A stretch of 64,000 nt of DNA from Pseudomonas sp. NFIX28 (GTDB taxonomy: Bacteria > Pseudomonadota > Gammaproteobacteria > Pseudomonadales > Pseudomonadaceae). The position numbers and the translations under genes were made by a program. The notes under the pieces were generated by a model. The model searched no databases and was not told where the DNA came from. It saw only the letters and a program-made list of their open reading frames with translations. Within the stretch, counting starts at the first letter, position 1. Each line of letters starts with the position of its first letter. The stretch covers positions 1-64,000 of the forward strand of contig NZ_FNPW01000005.1 in NCBI RefSeq assembly GCF_900107395.1, written 5' to 3'. Positions 37,730 through 45,788 of this stretch are shown here, piece after piece.

Positions 37730-38215
37730 ATGGCTAACCACGGTTACATGACCATCACCGGCAAGACGCAAGGACTCATTTCTGCAGGTTGTTCAACCCA
37801 AGACTCTATTGGTAATAAGTGTCAGGCAGGACATACCGACGAAATCATAGTGCTGTCTTACAGTCACAACATAGTTAATATCGGGAACATTAATAAACCA
37901 ACACACAGTCCAATAATAGTAACCAAAAACATCGACAAGTCCTCCCCACTCATCGCTCAAGCCCTCTCAAGCAGAGAGGAAGTAAACTGCACTATCAGCT
38001 TTTACCGAGTATCGTCTTTTGGCATGCAGGAAAAATTCTACTCCGTTTCGATCAGTGGTGGAGTTATTGCCGACCTGACACTTTAAGTGCCCCACGCCCT
38101 ATTGCAAAACGATGCTGAACCGCAAGAGCATGTCGCCATTCGTTATAGGGAAATCACTTGGACCCACCACTCTGCCGGGACCAGTGGACACAGTACTTGG
38201 GGAAACAACGAATGA
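37730..38215 (+). pseudogene. hcp: hcp (type VI secretion tube protein) with in-frame stop
   Basis: The frame 37730-38215 encodes a 161-codon Hcp1-family protein broken by one TAA at codon 119 (38084-38086). Residues 1-118 start MANHGYMTITGKTQG and match Hcp rings; after the stop the same frame continues with VPHALLQNDAEPQEHVAIRY and ends THHSAGTSGHSTWGNNE, the usual Hcp C-terminus. A single G-to-T change in GAA would give this TAA. AAAGGAG lies upstream of ATG 37730. A 118-residue product lacks the last strands of the ring. It overlaps the effector start by ATGA. Sequencing error or readthrough are alternatives. Confidence 0.85.
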
Positions 38216-38934
38216 GGTCAATAGATGACAATTGCACGCCCAGCAGTTGTGATTACTGGCTGGTCAGTGACGCCGCTAGAAAACTAGGAAACCAAGCCAG
38301 TACATTAGGTGCCAGACACATCAAAGACGGCACTCTACGTTTGCAATTCAACCGCGAAGTTGCTTACTACGCAAAAAGTATAGTCAATGATGTTTCTCAG
38401 GGTAATAAAAGCGCTGAGCAAGGATTAAAAGAGCTAAAGGATGAGCAAAGCAGTCTACTCAGTCAGGCAAGAGACGTGGCCTTACGAGGAGCAAGCGCTA
38501 TCTCGGGAGCGCTTCAGTTTGCTGCAGGCGCAGGGATTTGCTACGCCTCCGTGGGCACGCTTTGCCTTTTTGCCGGAGCGCCCATGATGCTCAACGGAGC
38601 TAATAATATCTATGAAAACGGGCGCAACCTTTTCGAGAACCGTACCGATACCGTTGGACCAGTAAGAACAGGCTACCGTGCTATTTCTGGAATGCTGGGA
38701 AAAGGTAATTGTGAAGCCGATGTGGCCTATGGAGTAATTGACTTGAGTTCGTCAGCCTACGGCATAGGTAGAATGGTATTAAAACCCGATGCTTGGCGTT
38801 TGTTTAGGTACGTGAATACGGACTATGTTAGAGGGTATCAACAAGCTACGCGAGGAGGCTTTGTCTTCGATAGATTGATGGACAGTGCGACTGCAAAAAC
38901 CATGTATAGCGCGTGCCATCCTTCTAATGAGTAA
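38212..38934 (+). CDS. Putative type VI effector, DUF4225-like
   Basis: A 240-aa protein whose ATG overlaps the hcp stop codon. The N-terminal 90 residues are charged and helical (RKLGNQASTLGARHIKDGTL, then YYAKSIVNDVSQGNKSAEQG). Residues about 95-145 form a Gly/Ala-rich hydrophobic hairpin (SGALQFAAGAGICYASVGT, LFAGAPMMLNGANNIYENG). The C-terminal third has KPDAWRLFRYVNTDYVRGY. I recognise this as DUF4225-type, a family found next to hcp genes. Position and the small membrane gene after it suggest an antibacterial effector, perhaps acting on membranes; the activity is inferred. AT-richer than its neighbours, consistent with transfer. Confidence 0.75.
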   Translation: MRSIDDNCTPSSCDYWLVSDAARKLGNQASTLGARHIKDGTLRLQFNREVAYYAKSIVNDVSQGNKSAEQGLKELKDEQSSLLSQARDVALRGASAISGALQFAAGAGICYASVGTLCLFAGAPMMLNGANNIYENGRNLFENRTDTVGPVRTGYRAISGMLGKGNCEADVAYGVIDLSSSAYGIGRMVLKPDAWRLFRYVNTDYVRGYQQATRGGFVFDRLMDSATAKTMYSACHPSNE

Positions 38935-39229
38935 CTTTATTTTCTATCCCATCTTCGCGCTGATAACGGTGCTTCTGTACTGGCCTTCCTACTGGGCATA
39001 CTTCGCGTTTTCAGGTCGAAATTTTTCCCCATTCAAGTTCTGGGGAGTTGCTATCTATAACGTACTGCTCGGCTCTATTCACGTTTTTTTTGTGCAAGAC
39101 AGCACGCTACCATTTATAGGGCGCATAGATAACTCCGTAATGGGCTGGCTATCCCTTGTTATGATATTTGTCTATGCGTTTACCCTTCCAGCTAATTGGG
39201 AACGAAAACGTTGGTCTTCACGAAAGTGA
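38927..39229 (+). CDS. Candidate immunity protein, small membrane protein
   Basis: A 100-aa protein with three hydrophobic segments (residues about 4-28, 38-58 and 70-92), rich in aromatic residues and ending in a basic tail. ATG 38927 overlaps the effector stop by 8 bp, so the two are translationally coupled. No family recognised. Small membrane proteins in this position usually protect against the adjacent effector, which here has a hydrophobic hairpin; that function is inference. Confidence 0.7.
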   Translation: MSNFIFYPIFALITVLLYWPSYWAYFAFSGRNFSPFKFWGVAIYNVLLGSIHVFFVQDSTLPFIGRIDNSVMGWLSLVMIFVYAFTLPANWERKRWSSRK

Positions 39230-39338
39230 ACTCACGCCGAATCAATACCCGACCAAGAGGTACTTCAAAGAGGCACCCTAGTTATCCGCCTACAGGTCAT
39301 CTTCTGGATTACACAGTGGCCCTGGAAGAAAGGGAAAT

Positions 39339-39752
39339 TCAGCGATTGACCAGCTGGGTAGGCGGCTGCGGGAACAAGGTATTCAAGGTTTCCAGCAAGC
39401 GCACGTGGTAGATGGGTTTGCGGAACAGGTCCAGGACTTGCAGGCGCAGCAGGTCGCTGACGTCGTCCATGTCGGCGTGCCCCGAGGTGACGATTACCGG
39501 CAGGTGTTGCCGGGAAGTGTGGTCGCGCAGCCGCCGGATCAGCGACAGGCCGCTCTCCTCCGGCATGCGCAGGTCGGTGATGACCAGCGCGATGTCGGGG
39601 TGTTGGGTGAGATGGGCCAGGGCGAGCTTGACCGAGGTCGCGGTGAAGCAACAGAAGCCTTCACCTTCCAGCAATTCGGCCAGTTCGAGCAGAGCGTCCT
39701 CTTCATCGTCCACGAGAAGCAGCTGTTGGCGTGGAGAAGAAGAGGCGCTCAT
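39339..39752 (-). CDS. Single-domain response regulator
   Basis: A 137-aa CheY-like receiver without an output domain. The acidic pocket is in LLLVDDEEDALL (residues about 13-24), the phosphoacceptor Asp in VITDLRMPE (about 61), the conserved Thr/Ser in VIVTSGHAD and the Lys in LFRKPI. ATG 39752 is chosen over a TTG two codons earlier. It lies 67 bp after flp on the same strand and could relay signals from the PprA-like kinase in this locus. Confidence 0.88.
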   Translation of the reverse strand: MSASSSPRQQLLLVDDEEDALLELAELLEGEGFCCFTATSVKLALAHLTQHPDIALVITDLRMPEESGLSLIRRLRDHTSRQHLPVIVTSGHADMDDVSDLLRLQVLDLFRKPIYHVRLLETLNTLFPQPPTQLVNR

Positions 39753-39819
39753 GGGCAATACCTGAAAGTGATCGCGTACAGAGGATATCGACGCTTCGAT
39801 AAAGCCTTGAGGGCCCGTA

Positions 39820-40038
39820 TTACGATTCTTCTTCGGTTCCTTCCAACGCCGATTGCAGAGTCTCGAAGGTACCGGTGATAGCGGTCGATATATCAGGTAC
39901 GAATGCCGCGATGGCCACGGCCACCATACCGGCGATAAGTGCGTACTCGATCCCTGACGCGCCCTCGTTATTCTTGAGCAAACGCAGGAGTCGGGAGGCC
40001 TGGAGGGTAATCCACTGGGTGGCGAGCATGAAGAACAT
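39820..40038 (-). CDS. flp: Flp-type pilin
   Basis: A 72-aa class IVb prepilin. The leader ends NNEG/ASGIEYALIAGMV, with glycine before the cleavage site and Glu at mature position 5 followed by Tyr, as the prepilin peptidase requires. The hydrophobic stretch YALIAGMVAVAIAAFVP forms the pilus core. GAGGAGAAA precedes ATG 40038. It is divergent from rcpC and the tad operon. The major subunit of the Flp pilus, used in adhesion and biofilm. Confidence 0.93.
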   Translation of the reverse strand: MFFMLATQWITLQASRLLRLLKNNEGASGIEYALIAGMVAVAIAAFVPDISTAITGTFETLQSALEGTEEES

Positions 40039-40360
40039 CTAATTTCTCCTCAATGCACCGAGTGTTGCAGCAGTGCAACATGATTTCCCTGTGCCATCAG
40101 AGCATTGTCAACAAACTACCCGCCAACAACTGTAAGAACGAATTAATCACTAAGTATTAATTCCAGGCTTTGACGTCAAGAAAACGCTATTTCGGACAGC
40201 CATACGGAGCACCCAAGTTATTTTTCCAACGGTAATGGCGTTTTGTTGCAGCTGTTCTACCTTCAAATAGCGAAATAGTTGCTTGTTCATAGCTGCCTGA
40301 TTGCGAAATTGACTCAGTGGATCTGCGAGTCGGTAATGCAGCAGGAAAGGGAGAGCCGTC
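40039..40360. promoter_or_regulatory. Divergent flp/rcpC control region with palindrome
   Basis: The 322-bp gap holds no gene. A perfect inverted repeat TGTTGCA-GCAG-TGCAACA (40063-40080) lies 24 bp upstream of the flp start codon. A second TGTTGCA-like half site occurs near 40235. These could be operators for the PprB-like regulator of this locus; binding specificity is not known to me. Confidence 0.45.
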
Positions 40361-41299
40361 ATGAACAGTCGTATCACTATGGGGTTGGCTGGAGTGTTTC
40401 TGGTTGGCGCTCTGATTGCCGGTTATTGGGGCCTGGCCTTGAGCCGCCGGCCCGCGGCCGAACCCGTAGCGCAGCCTTCCCCCGCCATTGTGCAAACCGT
40501 CGCCACCTCCGCCGAAGACGCGGCCCGCCAACCCGTGGTGGTGCTGGTACGCGACGTACCGCCGTTCTCCCCCATCACGGGTGACGATGTCATCCTCGAG
40601 CGGCTGCACACCGCTCCCGCCGGCAGCATAAGTAGCCTTGCCCAGGTCGTCGGGCGCGCACCGTGGCGCGCGCTGTCGGCGGGCACCTGGTTGAACGAGG
40701 AAAGCTTCACTGCCGGCGGCAGCGTGGCCCGCATGATTCGCCCCGATGAACGCGCCCTGGCGGTGGCCGTGGACGAAGTCATCGGCGCCAGCGGGCAACT
40801 GAGCCCCGGCGACTACGTCGATGTGCTGCTGTTCCTGCGCCAGGACAGCAACAACCACCTCCCCTCGGCCCAGGTCGTGGTGCCGGCACTGCGGGTGCTT
40901 GGCGTTGGCGAGCAATTGGGCCTGACCAACGATGGCGAGCCGGGCTCGCCGCCGATGAGCGCCGAGGAAAAGCTCAAGCAGGACCAGCGCCGCATCAGCG
41001 CGCGCAGCGTACTGCTGGCCGTCCCGGAACCCTTGCTGAGCCGCTTGATGCTGGCGGCCCAGGCCGGCGTGTTGCGCCTGGCGGTGCGCAGCGCCGACGA
41101 GCAACGCCTGGCGCATTACTGGGCGGGTAAAAGCGGTTCGTCCAAGCAACTGCAAAATGTCGGCAGGTCGCTGATCCAGTTCAATCAATTGGCCCTGTCC
41201 AGCCCCTCCGCGGCCACGGCCAGGACCGTCGACGACACACCGCGGCGCGCCCTGGTGGAAGTTGTGCGCGGCACCGAAGTAACCCAGAAAACACCTTGA
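40361..41299 (+). CDS. rcpC: Flp pilus assembly protein CpaB/RcpC
   Basis: A 312-aa inner-membrane-anchored protein with one N-terminal helix (GLAGVFLVGALIAGYWGLAL). An SAF-domain region follows (VVVLVRDVPPFSPITGDDV, then PAGSISSLAQVVGR and RMIRPDERALAVAVDEVIG), with LSPGDYVDVLLF, all typical of CpaB. GGGAGAG precedes the ATG. In other Tad systems it works with the secretin RcpA, which is missing here. Confidence 0.9.
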   Translation: MNSRITMGLAGVFLVGALIAGYWGLALSRRPAAEPVAQPSPAIVQTVATSAEDAARQPVVVLVRDVPPFSPITGDDVILERLHTAPAGSISSLAQVVGRAPWRALSAGTWLNEESFTAGGSVARMIRPDERALAVAVDEVIGASGQLSPGDYVDVLLFLRQDSNNHLPSAQVVVPALRVLGVGEQLGLTNDGEPGSPPMSAEEKLKQDQRRISARSVLLAVPEPLLSRLMLAAQAGVLRLAVRSADEQRLAHYWAGKSGSSKQLQNVGRSLIQFNQLALSSPSAATARTVDDTPRRALVEVVRGTEVTQKTP

Positions 41300-41319
41300 T
41301 CGAACAAGGACGGCTTTTC

Positions 41320-41487
41320 ATGCGCAATGGTTTCAAGCACCTGTCCGAGGGCCTGGCCTGGGCCCCGATGTCGCGCGCGGAGTCGGTCGAGCCCCGCGTA
41401 CCGCCACCTCATGACGACCTGGACAAACACCGCCTGGATGTCCCGGACAACGGCAACTTCGGCAAACGCGGCGGGCCCTCGCAATGA
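41320..41487 (+). CDS. 55-aa ORF in place of the secretin gene
   Basis: ATG 41320 (AAGGAC 10 bp upstream) opens 55 codons; its TGA overlaps the tadZ ATG (ATGA). The product is hydrophilic, with no signal peptide or membrane segment, and ends LDVPDNGNFGKRGGPSQ. Tad secretins often end in a short tail with a similar NGxF block, so this may be the 3' remnant of a deleted rcpA, kept for translational coupling to tadZ. It may instead be a real small protein. No family assigned. Confidence 0.5.
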   Translation: MRNGFKHLSEGLAWAPMSRAESVEPRVPPPHDDLDKHRLDVPDNGNFGKRGGPSQ

Positions 41488-42674
41488 ACCAGAACCTGAG
41501 CCAGACCTTTCTCGCGATCACCCGCAACGGCACCGACCTGGAATGGCTGCAAGGCGCCCTGGCACCGCTCGGGCAAGTGGTCAGCGCCGGCAACGGCAGC
41601 CTCGACGAACTGCTGGCGCTGGTGGATGTGACGTTCGCCAGCCTGGTCTTCGTCGGGCTCGACCGCGAGCATGTGGTCGCCCAGGCGGCGCTGATCGAAG
41701 GCGCGCTGGAGGCCAAGCCGATGCTCGCCATCGTCGCCCTGGGCGACGGCATGGACAACCAATTGGTGCTCAACGCCATGCGCGCCGGGGCCCGGGATTT
41801 CGTGGCCTACGGCTCGCGCTCAAGCGAGGTCGCCGGCCTGGTGCGGCGCCTGAGCAAACGCCTGCCGCCGGTCACGCCGAACACCCAGCTCGGCGGCCTG
41901 ACCGTGCTCTACGGCACCCAGAGCGACGCAGATGGCGCACTGCTCGCCAGCCACCTGGCGCTGGTGGTGCAGAAAAGTGGCCAGCAGACCTTGCTGCTCG
42001 ACCTTGGCCTGCCGCGCGGCGACAGCCTGGCCCTGCTGGGGCTGGACAGTTCGTTCCACTTCGGCGACGCCTTGCGTCACCTGCGGCGCCTGGACGCGAC
42101 CTTGATCGACAGCGCCTTTACCAGCACCGAGGCCGGCCTGCGGATCCTGGCCTATGCCAGCCACGACGAGCCGCTGGAGCGCACCAGCGCCGCCGAGCTG
42201 TACATGCTGCTCAGCGCCCTGCGCCAGCATTTCCAGCACATCGTGGTGAACCTCGCCGGGCAACCGGACAGCGAGGCCCTGCGCACCTTCGTCGGCCATT
42301 GCGACAAGCTGCTCTGGTACACCGACCAGAGCGTGCTCGATTGCCGCCGCAACCTCGCGGTACTCAATCTCTGGCGCGAAAAAGGCATGAAGCTCGAACA
42401 CGCGCGCCTGCTGGTCGACCGCTACCTGCGCGGGGTCGCCCCGGATGCGGAAACCCTGGGCAAGACATTCGCCCTGGAAGTGATCGCCGTCCTGGCCTAT
42501 AGCCCCGAGGTGCGGCTGAACGCAAAAAACCAGGGCGTCACGCTGTTCGAACTGGCCCCCCGCGAAAGCCTGACCCAAGCCATCAAGGCCCTCGGCGAGC
42601 GCCTGGCCAGGCGTTCCGAAGGGCTGCCCTCGACAAAACCCGGCTGGTTCGAGCGCCTCAGGGGAAGCCGATGA
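41484..42674 (+). CDS. tadZ: TadZ/CpaE, ParA-like Flp pilus localisation protein
   Basis: A 396-aa protein: an N-terminal receiver-like domain (residues about 5-125) and a MinD/ParA-like domain from about 135. The P-loop position reads YGTQSDADGALLASHLA, with neither the deviant nor the standard Walker lysine, so nucleotide binding is probably weak or lost, a known trait of some TadZ proteins. LLLDLGLPRGDS follows. It positions the pilus machine at the pole in related systems. Overlaps tadA by four bases. Confidence 0.88.
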   Translation: MNQNLSQTFLAITRNGTDLEWLQGALAPLGQVVSAGNGSLDELLALVDVTFASLVFVGLDREHVVAQAALIEGALEAKPMLAIVALGDGMDNQLVLNAMRAGARDFVAYGSRSSEVAGLVRRLSKRLPPVTPNTQLGGLTVLYGTQSDADGALLASHLALVVQKSGQQTLLLDLGLPRGDSLALLGLDSSFHFGDALRHLRRLDATLIDSAFTSTEAGLRILAYASHDEPLERTSAAELYMLLSALRQHFQHIVVNLAGQPDSEALRTFVGHCDKLLWYTDQSVLDCRRNLAVLNLWREKGMKLEHARLLVDRYLRGVAPDAETLGKTFALEVIAVLAYSPEVRLNAKNQGVTLFELAPRESLTQAIKALGERLARRSEGLPSTKPGWFERLRGSR

Positions 42675-43945
42675 GCGGAGAAAAACTGTTCGGCGCCAAG
42701 TCCCACGGCCCGGTCGGCAACACCGATCACGATGGCCTGAAACTGGTGCTGCATCGCTACGTCATCGATGCCATCGAAGAGTCGGGGAAAAACCTTTTGG
42801 AAGGTTCGCGCCAGGCGCTGGCGCGCTTTATCACCGACAAGGTGGCCGAGTACATCTCGCGCCTGCACCTGGCGATTTCCCGCTATGAAATGGAACGCCT
42901 GGCCGAAGAGCTGGTGGACGAACTCACCGGCTTCGGGCCGCTGGAAGTCTTGCTGCGCGACTCGACGGTGACCGAGATCCTGGTCAACGGCCCGCACCGG
43001 GTGTTCGTCGAGCGCGACGGCGTATTGCACCAGAGCGATTTGCGTTTTATCGACGCGCACCATGTAGAGCGGGTCATGCAGCGCATCCTCGCGCCACTGG
43101 GGCGGCGCCTCGACGAGTCGTCGCCGATGGTCGATGCGCGCCTGCCCGACGGCAGCCGGGTCAACGCGATCATCCCGCCGATCGCCCTGGACGGCCCGTG
43201 CCTGTCGATCCGCAAATTCCGCAAGGACATGCTCAAGAGCAGCGACCTGATGGCCATGCAGACCATCGACCAGGCCATCTTCGAGTTCGTCCAGGAGGCC
43301 GTGGGCAAGCGTTGCAACATCCTCATCAGCGGCGGCACCGGCACCGGCAAGACCACCCTGCTGAACATTCTCAGCCAGTTGATCAACCCTCACGAACGCC
43401 TGGTGACCATCGAGGACGTGGCCGAACTGCAGCTGGGCCATCCCCATGTGGTGCGCCTGGAAACCCGCCCGCCGAATGCCGAGGGCCATGGCGAGGTCAA
43501 GGCCAGCGACCTGATCCGCAACGCCCTGCGCATGCGCCCGGACCGGATCATCCTCGGCGAGATCCGCGGCGTCGAAGTGCTCGATGTGTTGACGGCGATG
43601 AACACCGGCCACGACGGCTCGATGAGCACCGTGCACGCCAACAATGCCCAGGATGCGCTGCTGCGCCTGGAAACCCTGGTGGGCCTGACCGGGCGCCAGA
43701 TCGCCGAGCGCACCTTGCGGCAAATGATCTGCGCGGCCCTGGACGTGGTGATTCAACTGACGCGCCTGCCCGATGGCCGGCGCTGCGTCAGCGAAGTGGT
43801 GGAAGTGGTGGGAGTGCGCGAAGACGTCTACGTCACCAACACCCTGTTCCGTCTGAACCGGTATAGCGGTTTCGGCTTTTTGCGCGAGGCGGTCAACCCC
43901 GCTGGCGACAAGCTGCGGCGCGACACCGGCCTGCCCGTCAACTGA
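42671..43945 (+). CDS. tadA: TadA/CpaF secretion ATPase
   Basis: A 424-aa type II/IV secretion ATPase. N-terminal helical domain, Walker A SGGTGTGKTTLLN (about residue 219), Asp box, Walker B with RPDRIILGEIRG (about 289) and the His box GHDGSMSTVHANN. It powers Flp pilus assembly at the inner-membrane face with TadB and TadC. Starts within the tadZ stop (ATGA). Confidence 0.95.
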   Translation: MSGEKLFGAKSHGPVGNTDHDGLKLVLHRYVIDAIEESGKNLLEGSRQALARFITDKVAEYISRLHLAISRYEMERLAEELVDELTGFGPLEVLLRDSTVTEILVNGPHRVFVERDGVLHQSDLRFIDAHHVERVMQRILAPLGRRLDESSPMVDARLPDGSRVNAIIPPIALDGPCLSIRKFRKDMLKSSDLMAMQTIDQAIFEFVQEAVGKRCNILISGGTGTGKTTLLNILSQLINPHERLVTIEDVAELQLGHPHVVRLETRPPNAEGHGEVKASDLIRNALRMRPDRIILGEIRGVEVLDVLTAMNTGHDGSMSTVHANNAQDALLRLETLVGLTGRQIAERTLRQMICAALDVVIQLTRLPDGRRCVSEVVEVVGVREDVYVTNTLFRLNRYSGFGFLREAVNPAGDKLRRDTGLPVN

Positions 43946-43963
43946 GCCAGAGAGGGCCACGGC

Positions 43964-44848
43964 ATGATCGCTCCGGTGTTGCTTGCCCTTGTCTGCGTGA
44001 CCCTGCTGGGGCTGTCGGGCTGGCTGTTCTACAGCGGCCTGCGCCAGGCCAACACCGCCCGGGTGCTCGAGCGCCTGGCCCAGGGGCAGCCGCAACTGAG
44101 CGTGAAAAAAACCTCCTGGAACAGGCTCGAAAGGGCCTTTCTGCGCGCCGGCCTCGGCCGCCCCACCGAACGCCTGGGGCTGTGGCTGGCGCTCTGGGCG
44201 CTGGGTTGCCTGCTCGGTTATGGGCTGGGCGAGTGGCTGGGGCTGTCGATCCTGCTGGTCACGCCGCCCTTGCTGCTGCGCCTGTATATCAGCTGGCGCT
44301 ACCAGAAGCGCCTCAAGCGCATGATCGAACAGCTGCCGCAATTGCTCGAGCATGCCGTGCGCAGCCTCAAGTCGGGCCGCACCCTGACCGACGCGGTGCT
44401 GGGCGGCATCGAGGTCGCGGATAATCCGTTGAAACACGCCATGGGCCGCGTGCAGCGCAACGTGCAGCTGGGGGTCAACCTGGCGGACGCGGCGGCGGAT
44501 TTCGCCGAATTGTACGAGCGCGATGAACTGCGCCTGTTCGCCCTGGGGCTCAAGGTCAATCATCGTTATGGCGGCAACGCCAGCGAGTTGCTGGAAAACC
44601 TCATCAAGCTGATCCGCGAGCGCGACCAGGCGGCCCGGCAACTGCGCGCCATGACCGGCGAAACCCGCATTACCGCGATGGTCCTCGGGGCCTTGCCGGT
44701 GTCGCTGGCCGGCTATTTCCTGATGACCAACCCGACCTACCTGATGAGCATGTGGAACCAGAGCGGCGGCCGGCTGATGCTGCTGGCCGCCTTCGGGTTG
44801 CAGGCCATCGGTTGCGCGGCGCTCTGGCGCATGCTGCGGAGTATTTGA
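43964..44848 (+). CDS. tadB: TadB inner-membrane pilus platform protein
   Basis: A 294-aa GspF-like platform protein with membrane segments at the N-terminus (about 3-22), two near 75-105 and two at the C-terminus. The cytoplasmic T2SSF domain contains MIEQLPQLLEHAVRSLKSGR. Forms the platform with TadC and couples to TadA. AGAGAGG precedes the start. Confidence 0.93.
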   Translation: MIAPVLLALVCVTLLGLSGWLFYSGLRQANTARVLERLAQGQPQLSVKKTSWNRLERAFLRAGLGRPTERLGLWLALWALGCLLGYGLGEWLGLSILLVTPPLLLRLYISWRYQKRLKRMIEQLPQLLEHAVRSLKSGRTLTDAVLGGIEVADNPLKHAMGRVQRNVQLGVNLADAAADFAELYERDELRLFALGLKVNHRYGGNASELLENLIKLIRERDQAARQLRAMTGETRITAMVLGALPVSLAGYFLMTNPTYLMSMWNQSGGRLMLLAAFGLQAIGCAALWRMLRSI

Positions 44849-44849
44849 C

Positions 44850-45737
44850 ATGGTGGCCTTGCTGATCAGTGCGCTGTTGTTGTTCGCCGCCATGCTGCTG
44901 GTGCTGAGCACCCTGCTGGAACAGCATCGACGGACGCGCCAGGTGACCGAGCGCCTGCTGGGCCGCCTGGCGCCGCAGGACAAATTCGGCAACTGGCTGC
45001 AAATACTCGGCGACAGCAAGATCGGCCAGCATGCGGTCAGGCTCGACAACGAAACCCAGTTGCTGCTCAACCGCCTGGGCTGGCGCAGCGCGCGGCATCG
45101 CTCGCTGTACGCCGCCTGCCAGATCGGCGTGCCGGTGCTCGCCCTGGGGCTGACGCTGGTGGTCCAGGGGGTGTTTTTCCCGGAGGCGAAAAACCACTGG
45201 GCCGCCCCGGTGTTCGCCCTGTGCGGCGGTTACCTGTTGCCCAAGCGCCTGTTGGCCATGGCCGCCGACAGGCGCCAGAAACGACTGGCGCTGGAGATCT
45301 CCACCTTTATTCCGCTGGTGCGCATCCTGTTTGAATCCGGCATGGCGGTGGAGCAGGCGCTGCGGGTGCTGAGCAAGGAGGCGCAACCGTTGCTCCCCGT
45401 CCTGACCCAGGAACTGCGCCTGGTGCTGGCCCGGGTGGACTCGGGCCTGGAGCTGGGAGAAGAACTGAACAAGGCGGCGCGGCTGCTGGCCGTGGATGAG
45501 TTCACCGATACCTGCGTGATCCTCCAGCAATTGATCCAGCAAGGCGGCGGCGGGATGAAGTCGTTGCAGTCGCTGAAGCTGCTGCTCGATGACCGGCGCC
45601 TGACGCGCCTGCAGGAATACATCTCGAAGATGTCGGCCAAAATGTCGGTGGTGATGATGCTGTTCCTGTTTCCCGCGCTATTGATCGTCCTGGCGGGGCC
45701 GGGCGTCAGCGCCATCGCCAGGGCGTTCGGCAAATAG
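44850..45737 (+). CDS. tadC: TadC inner-membrane pilus platform protein
   Basis: A 295-aa T2SSF-domain membrane protein, paralogue of TadB, with the block FIPLVRILFESGMAVEQALRVL-like (key FESGMAVEQAL) and C-terminal MSAKMSVVMMLFLFPALLIVL. It starts one base after the tadB stop. In P. aeruginosa tadD follows; here the operon ends in a hairpin at 45746-45773. Confidence 0.93.
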   Translation: MVALLISALLLFAAMLLVLSTLLEQHRRTRQVTERLLGRLAPQDKFGNWLQILGDSKIGQHAVRLDNETQLLLNRLGWRSARHRSLYAACQIGVPVLALGLTLVVQGVFFPEAKNHWAAPVFALCGGYLLPKRLLAMAADRRQKRLALEISTFIPLVRILFESGMAVEQALRVLSKEAQPLLPVLTQELRLVLARVDSGLELGEELNKAARLLAVDEFTDTCVILQQLIQQGGGGMKSLQSLKLLLDDRRLTRLQEYISKMSAKMSVVMMLFLFPALLIVLAGPGVSAIARAFGK

Positions 45738-45745
45738 AAGGAACA

Positions 45746-45773
45746 CTGCCCGGGGCAGCAAGACCCCGGGCAG
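45746..45773. terminator. Hairpin between convergent tadC and the pprB-like gene
   Basis: A perfect 10-bp stem CTGCCCGGGG/CCCCGGGCAG (45746-45755 and 45764-45773) with an 8-nt loop. No U tract on either side, so termination may be weak. Confidence 0.55.
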
Positions 45774-45788
45774 CATCGAGCGGCGGGA

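Noticed and set aside
38158..38211. Longer N-terminus for the DUF4225-like gene (TTG start)
   Set aside because: Overlaps the hcp coding end in another frame; ATG 38212 gives the usual ATGA coupling and the conserved start.
42497..45070. 857-codon frame opposite tadA/tadB
   Set aside because: Spans several convincing sense genes and has shadow composition rich in His, Gln and Gly.
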